Source of the DNA: DATJGF01 sp035495315
GTDB taxonomy: Bacteria; Verrucomicrobiota; Verrucomicrobiia; Limisphaerales; UBA8199
NCBI GenBank assembly: GCA_035495315.1
Contig: DATJGF010000013.1
Span: forward strand, 1 to 13,885
Length of the DNA stretch: 13,885 nucleotides
Reading direction: 5' to 3'
The notes under the pieces: model-generated
Told to the model about the DNA's origin: nothing
The model's database searches: none
What the model saw: the letters and a program-made list of their open reading frames with translations, nothing else
Shown here: piece after piece, positions 7,205 to 13,885 of the stretch
Layout: the number at the start of each line of letters is the position of its first letter
Position numbering within the stretch: the stretch's first letter is position 1
Position numbers and translations under genes: made by a program

Positions 7205-7309
7205 ATGAAGAAAGAGAATACCCAGAAAGCTCAGCCGGCTCAGAAGAAGATTACGTTGAAGGACCTGAAAGCCCGCAAAGAGGTTAAGGGCGGATACAAA
7301 CAGGTATAA
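7205..7309 (+). CDS. Double-glycine precursor peptide 3 with a four-residue tail (putative exporter substrate)
   Basis: This is a 34-residue basic peptide. MKKENTQKAQPAQKK is followed by ITLKDLKARKEVKGG, and only YKQV remains after Gly30. The LKDLKARKEVKGG block (residues 18-30) is identical to that of peptide 2 with mostly different synonymous codons. If the C39 domain cuts after GG, the product is a tetrapeptide, unusually short for this transporter class. Otherwise GG may have another role, or the gene may be a degenerate copy that has lost its tail. ATG at 7205 has only a weak ribosome site (TGGA at 7196-7199). It lies 122 nt after peptide 2, beyond two hairpins. The similar N-termini (MKK) and motif indicate duplication of an ancestral peptide gene. 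Confidence 0.72.
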   Translation: MKKENTQKAQPAQKKITLKDLKARKEVKGGYKQV

Positions 7310-7363
7310 TCGGCGGCCCCGAATGAGCCGCACCCACGCGGCAATCTTCCCAAACACTTTTCA

Positions 7364-7411
7364 GAGCTCCGCGACTCCTTATTTAGGGGGATTTTAGGTC
7401 TCGCGGAGCTC
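7364..7411. repeat. 11-bp inverted repeat downstream of peptide 3
   Basis: GAGCTCCGCGA at 7364-7374 is matched perfectly by TCGCGGAGCTC at 7401-7411, with a 26-nt loop that can form a smaller inner pairing (CTCC with GGGG). It lies 55 nt after the peptide 3 stop. It may mark the 3' end of the peptide transcript, but no T-run follows, so it is not a classical terminator. It could also be a protein-binding dyad. Confidence 0.45.
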
Positions 7412-7524
7412 GGTCTTTGAAGGCTTCCTTCTTCAACATTAACGTGTTCGACACTGGTTTCCCTTCCTCGCCCTCATTCTGACTCGCCAGCTCCAAATTG
7501 CCAAAGTCAGTGTCTGATTCCCCG

Positions 7525-7538
7525 CTCGCGATCGCGAG
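7525..7538. repeat. 14-bp perfect palindrome
   Basis: CTCGCGATCGCGAG is self-complementary over 14 bp in a non-coding stretch. It could be an operator for a dimeric regulator or chance in GC-rich DNA. It contains GCGATCGC, but no second copy was noticed in the window. Confidence 0.3.
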
Positions 7539-7703
7539 TGTACCACGACCGCAATTGCCCCACAAAAGGAGGACGGCATTCCAAAGTGCGGCTCTCTGGC
7601 ACTGAACTCCTCTAGCTGGTCCCCAATTTCCAATGGGACTCAATTATCCCTCAATTTTTTTCACGGGTTAGGAGGAACAATTGTTTGCGGGACACGCAGG
7701 AAC

Positions 7704-7724
7704 GCCGCTTGCTAATAAAGCGGC
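7704..7724 (+). repeat. Small hairpin upstream of the kinase gene
   Basis: GCCGCTT at 7704-7710 pairs with AAGCGGC at 7718-7724 around a 7-nt loop, about 110 nt before the kinase start. It may lie in the 5' leader of the kinase message. There is no T-run and no recognisable riboswitch fold. Confidence 0.3.
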
Positions 7725-7832
7725 TAAAGTCTCGTCTGAAATGGTTGACACGGACTCTCCTTCTTCGCTCCTGTTCGGTGACCGTTTCGGGTGGAAAAAA
7801 GCGTATAGGATGATAGAACCAATGATAATTCC

Positions 7833-10800
7833 ATGAACCCGAACCGAGAGCGAGAGGAAGCTATTTTCGAAGCCGCCCGCGAGATAATGTCGGCCAAGGA
7901 GCGGGAGGCGTTCTTAGCCAAGATGTGCGGCCAGGATGGCGAGCTTCGCAAGCGAATCGAAAGCATGCTCGAAGCCGATGCGGCAGCGGGTGAATTTTTC
8001 AAAACTCGGCAGGCGACCGTCACTGCCACCGTGGATTCGCCCGTGCCCACGGAGAAAGTGGGCGACAAGATCGGGCGGTATAAACTGCTGCAGAAATTGG
8101 GCGAAGGTGGCTGCGGGGTTGTCTACATGGCGGAGCAAACGGAGCCCGTGAAGCGCCGCGTGGCGATCAAAGTGATCAAGCTCGGGATGGACACCAAGGC
8201 GGTGGTCGCCAGGTTCGAAGCCGAACGCCAGGCCCTTGCGCTGATGGACCATGCGAACATTGCGCGTGTGCTCGATGCCGGCGCTACCGACACCGGCCGA
8301 CCTTATTTCGTTATGGAGCTGGTTCGCGGGATTCGCATTACCGATTATTGCGACCAGGCTAATCTCTCGACACAGGAGCGGCTTGGACTCTTCATTCAAA
8401 TCTGTCAGGCCGTTCAGCATGCTCATCAGAAAGGGATCATTCACCGTGATCTCAAGCCTTCGAATATTCTCGTCACCATCAATGACGGAGTACCCGTTCC
8501 AAAGGTGATCGACTTCGGCATTGCCAAGGCCACCACGGGACAACAGTTGACCGATAAAACACTTTTCACCGCTTACGAGCAATTCATCGGGACGCCCGCC
8601 TACATGAGCCCGGAACAGGCCGTGATGACCAGTCTCGATATCGATACGCGGACCGATATCTACAGCCTCGGTGTCTTGCTGTATGAAATGCTGGTCGGCA
8701 GGACGCCGTTTGATGCGCAAGACCTCCTCAACGCCGGGTTGGACGAAATGCGCCGTAAAATCCGCGAAGAAGAACCTCTGCGTCCGAGCACGCGGCTGAG
8801 TACTATGCTGGCGGCGGATCTGACTACAGTGGCCAAGCAACATGGCGCCGAGGCGCCGGCGCTGATCAATCATGTGCGTGGCGACCTGGATTGGATTGTC
8901 ATGAAGGCGCTGGAGAAGGACCGAGGGCGGCGCTACGAAACGGCAAATGGTCTGGCCATGGACATTCTGCGGCATCTCAACAGCGAACCGGTCGTTGCCC
9001 GTCCGCCCAGTCAATTGTATCGGCTACAAAAGTTTGCCCGACGCAACAAAACGGCGTTCGCGGCTTCCGTCGCAGTGGCGGCTGCGCTTTTGATAGGCCT
9101 TACCGTGAGCGCCTGGCAAGCGATCCGCGCGACCAGGGCCCAGCGGAGTGAAGAAAAAGCCCGTTTGGCAGCGGACCAGTTTCGTGCCCGCGAGTCCGAG
9201 CAGCGGGCAATGGCCCAGGAAAGCGCGCGCAAGGCCGTCGAGAACGAGCGAATCACTCAGCGCTTGCTGTATGCAGCCGACATGAAGCTTGCTCATCAAG
9301 CCTGGGAGGAAGGAAATCTTTCCCGTGTCCACAGCTTGCTAGGCGCGCATCGCCCGAAGACCGGCGAAGCAGACACGAGAGGCTTCGAATATTTTTGCTT
9401 GGAAGAATTGGCCAAGGGCGAACAGGAACACACGCTGCAAGGCCACACCAACTCGGTCTGCAGCCTGGCCGTGTCGCCCGATGGGCGATGGCTTGCCTCC
9501 CGAGGCAAGACCGATACTCGCTTATGGGATTTGAGGCAGCGTCGCCAGGTCGCCGTTTGGGCCTCTCCGCCCACTCGCCTTCCCGGAGAACGAAATGGAT
9601 TCGGGCAGGGAATTTCCTTCTCACACGACAGCAGCTATCTGGCGCTCGAAGATGAAGCAGGGCTCCAACTCTGCGAGATCCCTACTCTTCAGGTGCGATT
9701 GCTGAGTACGGGTCTTGCCAAAAAGCCTATGTTTTCCCCGGTCACAAATTGGATTGCTTTTAATTCAACAGCGGCTTCCGGTTTTCAAGTCAAAGTCTGG
9801 GATTACCTCTCGGATAAACCTGTGGGTACGACCGGGCCGGGTTCGTATCTCTGGTGCTGGTCGGCAGATGGTTCCAAGCTTTTGACCGGCCTCAGCGGGG
9901 GGACCGTGGGACATGTCGACTGGTGGGACGTATTGGCAGGCAAGCGCGTCGCCACTCACCGCGCCGCTCAGTACATCTTTGGAGCCTCAGTATCCCCGGA
10001 TGGAAAAATGACAGCCGCAGCCGACTGGCAGGGTGACATCTGGCTTTTAGAATCGGAAGGAGGAAAGGTCCTCGGCTCTCTTCCCTGCGGCGACATTCGC
10101 CCCTCAGCGCTCGCATTCTCGCCCGACAGCAGGTTCCTCGCAACCCCAAGCCAGGACCAGGCGATTTTAGTTTGGGATCTCGAGTCATGGAAGCGCGTGC
10201 GCCAACTTCGCGGGCACGAGGGGAAAGTCTCCTGTCTGGCTTACGGCCCGGATGGCAAACTACTGGCAAGCGGTGGAGTGGACGGCGCGGTAATGCTGTG
10301 GGACCCAACTCGTGAAACTCGCCAAACTCGAATTCCCAATTGGATTACCGCATTTGGTTTAAATCCACCTCGCTTCTCTCCAGATGGAAAGTGGCTGGCG
10401 CTGTCGACGGGAAAGGGAGGTGATTTCATCGATATCCTGGATTCTTCCAGCCTTCAAACCAAAGTTTCACTCCAGGGAGAATTTGCCTCATTTTCACCAG
10501 ACTCAAGCCAGGTGGCGGTTGCTTCGGGATCTTCCGCCGGGCCGACCTTAAGCATTTTCAGAATCGGCGCGCCCGCTCCCCGGGCAACAGTTCTTTTCGA
10601 TTCGTCGCACGGGCCTTTGAGCCTGCCGCGGATGTCAGCCGACGGGAAGTACCTGGCGGCCTACGATCGGCAGTACGAGAGCACATTCCTTTTTGAGGCA
10701 GCTACCGGCGAGCGCCTTATCACGCTGCCAGGCCCGCCGCCCGATCTCAACGCCAATTGTTTCCTGCCTGATGGGCGTACATGGGTCCACGCCGCTGGAT

Positions 10801-12098
10801 CGCACATCAGTTGCTGGAATCTCCAGTCACTAAGAAAGGAGTTTGGTTTCGAGTCTCCGAGCCCTGCGGTGACTTTGACTGTGTCGCCAGATGGCCGATT
10901 TTTGGCGATTGCCCGATTGGACCTCAGCATCTCGCTCTGGGATTTAGGATCGAGGGCTGAGTTAGGCATTCTGACAGGACATCAGGCAATAGTTTGGACG
11001 TTGGCTTTCTCGCCCGACGGACGAACGGTGGCCTCAGCGAGCGAGGATCGCACCATTAAACTATGGGATTTAGCGACACGACGTGAAGTGGCCTCAATGC
11101 TCCAGGACCGAGCCGTTTACTGGGTAAGCTTTTCCCCCGACGGCCAGAAACTGGTTTCCGGAGGGATTGGGTCTTATCAAATTTGGCAGGCGCCGCGCGG
11201 CGACTTCGCCGGGGTGGCTAATGAAGTGCAACCGACGCCGCGCGAGCTTCCGACCAATAGCCTCTGGCGTCTTCCAGATGGCCAGGCGCCGACCTCGCCG
11301 CGAATATTGGCTGATAAAGAGCAATGTTTCACGAATCTTCTGAAAATTCACGCGGCGATCATGGCCTACCGCCAGGATCATCAACAGATGCCCGACTGGC
11401 TGACTAACCTGGTGCCCGCCTACCTGTCTGATACAAACCTGCTGATTTGTCCGGAACATGACCGAACGGGGGGACAGCCCACGATAAACACGTCGGAGAA
11501 TTATCCCCGGGCGACGCCCTATTACACGTACGGATTTAGCGCAGAAGCCAACACCTCAAGAGATCCCGACGGACTCGCTGCATCCGGCGACACCCTGAAG
11601 GATCTAAGAAACAAACAGCTCGCGCTGTATGGCGAGGTTATCCCGGTTGTGAAATGCAATTTGCATCGAACATCCTTGTTCGTGACTTACTCAGGCGCGC
11701 GAATGGAAGGTACGTCGGAGGTCTGGAAATTTGCGGCGGTGAAGGTTTTGCCACCCGCTGAGCTGGAGAAATATTATGTGAGATTGGCAGAACAAGGAAA
11801 TGCCGATCGTCTAAATGAGCTCGCTTATCACTGGGCGACGGCTAAGAAGACTGAGGAACGCGATGGCAAAGCCGCCCTCCGCTTCGCAAAAAAAGCCGTC
11901 GAGCTTACGAATGCCAAGAACCCCGATATGGTCGATACTTTGGCGGCGGCTTACGCAGAGTCGGGGGCATTCGACGAGGCCGTGAGACTTCAACTCGAAG
12001 CCATTTCGATGCTCAAACTTGACCCTAATGAACGTCGGATTCCGGAATTTGAATCTCGTCTTGAGTTGTACCGACGACATGAGCCCGCCCGGGAATGA
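7833..12098 (+). CDS. Membrane serine/threonine protein kinase with WD40 repeats, pseudopilin-like segment and TPR-like tail
   Basis: This is a 1421-residue Hanks-type kinase. A short helical N-terminus (1-75) precedes the kinase domain: glycine loop GEGGCG at 90-95, VAIK with Lys113, HRDLKPSN at 204-211, DFG at 227-229 and SPEQ near 259-262, so it looks active. One membrane helix follows (about 408-428), then a charged helical stretch rich in Ala, Glu, Arg and Lys. From about 530 to 1120 there are some thirteen S-P-D-G-like strands (SPDGRWLAS, SPDGRTVASAS and others), enough for two seven-bladed WD40 propellers, probably outside the cytoplasm. Residues about 1160-1300 resemble the passenger part of verrucomicrobial pseudopilins (LLICPEHD, TYGFSAEAN), and about 1330-1405 looks TPR-like (AAAYAESGAFDEAVRLQLEAI). 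An in-frame TAG at 7806 limits extension, supporting ATG at 7833. Its stop overlaps the sigma gene start (ATGA), which points to the sigma factor as target. Confidence 0.93.
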   Translation: MNPNREREEAIFEAAREIMSAKEREAFLAKMCGQDGELRKRIESMLEADAAAGEFFKTRQATVTATVDSPVPTEKVGDKIGRYKLLQKLGEGGCGVVYMAEQTEPVKRRVAIKVIKLGMDTKAVVARFEAERQALALMDHANIARVLDAGATDTGRPYFVMELVRGIRITDYCDQANLSTQERLGLFIQICQAVQHAHQKGIIHRDLKPSNILVTINDGVPVPKVIDFGIAKATTGQQLTDKTLFTAYEQFIGTPAYMSPEQAVMTSLDIDTRTDIYSLGVLLYEMLVGRTPFDAQDLLNAGLDEMRRKIREEEPLRPSTRLSTMLAADLTTVAKQHGAEAPALINHVRGDLDWIVMKALEKDRGRRYETANGLAMDILRHLNSEPVVARPPSQLYRLQKFARRNKTAFAASVAVAAALLIGLTVSAWQAIRATRAQRSEEKARLAADQFRARESEQRAMAQESARKAVENERITQRLLYAADMKLAHQAWEEGNLSRVHSLLGAHRPKTGEADTRGFEYFCLEELAKGEQEHTLQGHTNSVCSLAVSPDGRWLASRGKTDTRLWDLRQRRQVAVWASPPTRLPGERNGFGQGISFSHDSSYLALEDEAGLQLCEIPTLQVRLLSTGLAKKPMFSPVTNWIAFNSTAASGFQVKVWDYLSDKPVGTTGPGSYLWCWSADGSKLLTGLSGGTVGHVDWWDVLAGKRVATHRAAQYIFGASVSPDGKMTAAADWQGDIWLLESEGGKVLGSLPCGDIRPSALAFSPDSRFLATPSQDQAILVWDLESWKRVRQLRGHEGKVSCLAYGPDGKLLASGGVDGAVMLWDPTRETRQTRIPNWITAFGLNPPRFSPDGKWLALSTGKGGDFIDILDSSSLQTKVSLQGEFASFSPDSSQVAVASGSSAGPTLSIFRIGAPAPRATVLFDSSHGPLSLPRMSADGKYLAAYDRQYESTFLFEAATGERLITLPGPPPDLNANCFLPDGRTWVHAAGSHISCWNLQSLRKEFGFESPSPAVTLTVSPDGRFLAIARLDLSISLWDLGSRAELGILTGHQAIVWTLAFSPDGRTVASASEDRTIKLWDLATRREVASMLQDRAVYWVSFSPDGQKLVSGGIGSYQIWQAPRGDFAGVANEVQPTPRELPTNSLWRLPDGQAPTSPRILADKEQCFTNLLKIHAAIMAYRQDHQQMPDWLTNLVPAYLSDTNLLICPEHDRTGGQPTINTSENYPRATPYYTYGFSAEANTSRDPDGLAASGDTLKDLRNKQLALYGEVIPVVKCNLHRTSLFVTYSGARMEGTSEVWKFAAVKVLPPAELEKYYVRLAEQGNADRLNELAYHWATAKKTEERDGKAALRFAKKAVELTNAKNPDMVDTLAAAYAESGAFDEAVRLQLEAISMLKLDPNERRIPEFESRLELYRRHEPARE

Positions 12099-12658
12099 GT
12101 GACATCACACGCATCCTCGGAGCCATCCAACAGGGGGATCCCAAGGCAGCCCAGGAATTACTGCCGCTGGTTTATGAGGAGTTGCGGCGTTTGGCGCGCG
12201 CCAAGATGGCCCAACAACCGCCGGGGCACACCCTTCAGGCGACGGCGCTTGTGCACGAGGCGTGGCTGCGCTTAGCCGGCGCCGAGCGCCAGCAGTGGAA
12301 CGGGCGCGATCACTTCTTTTGCGCCGCCGCCGAAGCGATGCGCCATATCCTGGTGGACAGCGCGCGCCGCAAACAGCGCGCGCGGCACGGCGGCGGACAA
12401 CAGCGAGTTGATCTGGATGAAGTCGAGATCGCCTCTACGACAGATGACGAAAAACTCCTGTTAGTCCATGAGGCGCTGGAGAAGCTGACCGTGGAGGATC
12501 CGCTCCGCGCCGAGGTGGTGAAGCTCCACTACTTTGTCGGGTTGACTCACGCGGAAACGGCGGAAGTCCTAAACCTATCTGAGAAAACAGTGCGTCGTCA
12601 CTGGAACCTCGCTCGAATCTGGCTGTACCAAACCATTCAGGGTTTCAATCCGCGATAA
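12095..12658 (+). CDS. ECF sigma factor coupled to the kinase
   Basis: This 187-residue sigma factor of the extracytoplasmic-function class looks like TIGR02999-type members found beside kinases in Planctomycetota and Verrucomicrobiota. Region 2 covers about 5-95 (LVYEELRRLARAKM, ALVHEAWLRL, HFFCAAAEAMRHILVDSARRK); region 4 is at about 125-183 (GLTHAETAEVLNLSEKTVRRHW, helix-turn-helix). Where most ECF factors carry the acidic DAED-type patch of region 2.2, this one reads HTLQATALVHEAW, without acids and with Thr46 and Thr50. In the Vibrio EcfP/PknT pair, phosphorylation of a threonine in this region replaces the missing charge; the same control by the adjacent kinase is likely here by inference. 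ATG at 12095 overlaps the kinase stop by 4 nt. No anti-sigma gene is visible, which fits kinase control. Confidence 0.92.
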   Translation: MSDITRILGAIQQGDPKAAQELLPLVYEELRRLARAKMAQQPPGHTLQATALVHEAWLRLAGAERQQWNGRDHFFCAAAEAMRHILVDSARRKQRARHGGGQQRVDLDEVEIASTTDDEKLLLVHEALEKLTVEDPLRAEVVKLHYFVGLTHAETAEVLNLSEKTVRRHWNLARIWLYQTIQGFNPR

Positions 12659-12836
12659 GAACACAATCTCGCACCGAAACGGGTCAGAACAAGTTTGCGC
12701 ACAGACCAAAACTCAGGTGGCAAAGCATCTAACAATCACAAAAACGGAATGAGTCGGTCCATGAGAATGTCATTTTTCTGCTGAAGGCGAAAACCGCTCG
12801 TTGACCACCTGCCCCACCGATGTAGGCTCAAGGCAA
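12659..12836. other. Gap between the sigma and DUF1080 genes, nothing recognised
   Basis: The 178-nt gap has no clear hairpin terminator and no -35/-10 pair that I can defend. If the sigma factor controls DUF1080, its promoter should lie here. Confidence 0.4.
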
Positions 12837-13595
12837 ATGCACCGCCCGACAAAGCAATTGTCCCTGAAGCGCACTGTCAAAAGGCAAAAAGGCATCTCTT
12901 TTGGCATCGTCACGCTTCATTGCTTCGTGCTCGTGGTGTCGCTGCAATCAGCCGAACAGTGGAAGCCGCTCTTCAATGGCAAGGACTTCACCGGCTGGAC
13001 TGTCCCTGCGCGCGGCGGTCAATCCCTGATCCCCGGCGAGGCCGGTTGGAAAATGGAGAACGGCGTCATCGTTGGCGGACAGGCCGGTCCGGGTCAGAGA
13101 GGTGGGAATCTCGTTTCGCAGGCGAAATTCAAAGATGTCGAACTGGAGCTCGACTTCATGCTCGCCGAAGAGCCTGCCGCGTCGGACGGCTCATGTACCA
13201 CATGCACCTACAACAGCGGAGTGTATCTTCGAAATGGGTATCAGGTGAACCTCGGCCGTCGCGAGGCCGGAGAGTTCATTGGCATTGTCGTTCACCGTGT
13301 GCATCCTAAGGCTATCAAAGGAAACGTCCTCTGGCTCGACACGGGTGACGAGAAGTTCCCCGAACTCCGCAAGAAGGAGGATTGGAACCATGTTCAGATC
13401 TCATTCAAGGGCCGGCGTCTCCAGGTCACCTTGAACGGAACGAAGATCTGCGACGTCACCGACAACCCGACGGACCCGGCTGAGGCGGCGTGGAAGGAAG
13501 CGGGTCCGATCAGCTTTCAATGGCCGCACGGCGGCACGGCGGGGGGCTTTGCCGGATTCGTTAAGCTCCGCAACGTCCGAATTCGGGACCTCTAG
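12837..13595 (+). CDS. Exported DUF1080 protein (3-keto-disaccharide hydrolase family)
   Basis: This is a 252-residue protein with an N-terminal signal: Lys/Arg-rich start, hydrophobic ISFGIVTLHCFVLVVSL, probable cleavage near LQSA-EQ. The mature part is a single jelly-roll of the PF06439 type: WKPLFNGKDFTGW near the start, WKMENGVIVGG, then NSGVYLRNGYQVNL, DWNHVQISFKGRRLQVTLNG and a C-terminal VKLRNVRIRDL strand. Family members bind or hydrolyse glucan-like or 3-keto sugars in the periplasm and are abundant in Verrucomicrobiota and Planctomycetota. The family is broad, so the substrate cannot be given. I prefer ATG at 12837 (AAGG close upstream) over TTG at 12801, which would add twelve residues before the signal. 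It starts 178 nt after the sigma gene and is probably a separate unit, though it could be a target of that sigma factor. Confidence 0.88.
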   Translation: MHRPTKQLSLKRTVKRQKGISFGIVTLHCFVLVVSLQSAEQWKPLFNGKDFTGWTVPARGGQSLIPGEAGWKMENGVIVGGQAGPGQRGGNLVSQAKFKDVELELDFMLAEEPAASDGSCTTCTYNSGVYLRNGYQVNLGRREAGEFIGIVVHRVHPKAIKGNVLWLDTGDEKFPELRKKEDWNHVQISFKGRRLQVTLNGTKICDVTDNPTDPAEAAWKEAGPISFQWPHGGTAGGFAGFVKLRNVRIRDL

Positions 13596-13651
13596 ACCGC
13601 CCACAGGCCGAGGCTTTCCACTGACCCGCCCCGGCGTCCGTCAGCAACCAT

Positions 13652-13670
13652 GGCTTGCGCGGCTCAAGCC
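13652..13670. repeat. Small hairpin after the DUF1080 gene
   Basis: GGCTTG at 13652-13657 pairs with CAAGCC at 13665-13670 around a 7-nt loop, 57 nt after the stop. There is no T-run, so it is at best a weak 3'-end structure. The rest of 13596-13885 holds only a GGGGGATTCCCCC dyad (13784-13796) and a doubtful minus-strand frame. Confidence 0.25.
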
Positions 13671-13885
13671 GCCCGGCTAATTCCAAGCCAGAGCACGAAA
13701 GAAGCCCTCGCGCAAAGCGTCGCGGCTTGCCTCCCGCAAATCGTGGTTTCGCGCCCAATCGCGCGCGGTAAGCTCGGCCAGCCGGGGGATTCCCCCCCGT
13801 TGCGAGAAAAGTGAAACACCCCTAATAATTTTCGCTACCCAGCGGAACATTCGTACAGGTTCAGGTAGTGAAGGGGTCAAGCCCG

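Larger units (their letters stand above)
7310..7832. other. 523-nt intergenic region with inverted repeats, no convincing gene
   Basis: This gap separates the peptide cassette from the kinase gene. I see three dyad structures (listed separately) and no repeat of the LxDL...GG motif on either strand. A minus-strand frame (7383-7643, 86 codons) has no ribosome site or recognisable domain. TTGACA occurs at 7745-7750, but no -10 follows at a proper distance, so the kinase promoter is not placed. Confidence 0.5.

Noticed and set aside
6895..7296. GG motifs as C-terminal conjugation tails of a ubiquitin-like system (Pup or UBact type)
   Set aside because: The proteins are far too small, GG is followed by variable tails, and no ligase or proteasome genes are nearby; the C39 exporter explains the motif better.
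7106..7357. Minus-strand ORF opposite peptide 3
   Set aside because: The synonymous substitution pattern in the plus-strand motif shows that the plus strand is the coding one.
7597..7612. TGGCAC as a second sigma-54 element
   Set aside because: No TTGC-like -12 half follows at the required spacing (CTCCT is found instead).
7383..7643. Minus-strand ORF of 86 codons (and an overlapping 64-codon one) in the intergenic gap
   Set aside because: There is no ribosome site, domain or similarity I recognise, and two overlapping frames are equally open; too weak to call, though a decayed gene cannot be excluded.
7745..7773. TTGACA as the -35 box of a kinase promoter
   Set aside because: No TATAAT-like sequence occurs 16-18 nt downstream.
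7914..9014. Minus-strand ORF of 366 codons opposite the kinase domain
   Set aside because: The plus strand encodes all kinase motifs here; the antisense reading is His/Arg-rich with no recognisable fold.
1..13885. CRISPR array, tRNA, rRNA or insertion sequence
   Set aside because: No regularly spaced direct repeats, tRNA-like cloverleaf, rRNA stretch, transposase or terminal inverted repeats were seen on either strand.

Overview
The window most likely comes from a member of the Verrucomicrobiota (a Pedosphaera-like lineage is a reasonable guess) or a close relative in the PVC group. The grounds are a very large WD40-bearing serine/threonine kinase coupled to an ECF sigma factor of the TIGR02999-like type, an exported DUF1080 (3-keto-disaccharide hydrolase) protein, moderately high GC content and mostly weak Shine-Dalgarno sites. 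This is inference from gene content; no marker gene is present.

Left part (1-7309): a peptide export system. Four tightly packed plus-strand genes encode a SurA/PpiC-like protein (open at the left edge), a peptidase C39 ABC exporter carrying two N-terminal cyclic-nucleotide-binding domains, an HlyD-type membrane fusion protein, and a sigma-54 activator without a receiver domain. The joins are an ATGA overlap and then two gaps of 7 nt. About 180 nt downstream lie three very small genes at 6784-6969, 6966-7082 and 7205-7309. Their products share one motif, L-[EK]-D-L-x5-V-[TK]-G-G, ending in a double glycine. The residues after GG number 22, 12 and only 4. I read these as substrates of the C39 exporter: the peptidase would cut after GG, and the exporter and HlyD would carry the tails out. 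The activator probably controls the peptide genes, since a near-consensus -24/-12 element lies just before the first one. No immunity gene, modification enzyme or outer-membrane channel is visible.

Middle (7310-7832): a 523-nt gap with an 11-bp inverted repeat, a 14-bp palindrome and a small hairpin, but no convincing gene.

Right part (7833-12658): a 1421-residue membrane serine/threonine kinase with an apparently double WD40 propeller, a pseudopilin-like segment and C-terminal TPR-like helices. Its stop overlaps by ATGA the start of an ECF sigma factor that lacks the usual acidic region 2.2 patch and has threonines there. The two probably form a kinase-to-sigma signalling pair. An exported DUF1080 protein follows at 12837-13595, probably its own unit. 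The last 290 nt contain only short inverted repeats and a doubtful minus-strand ORF.
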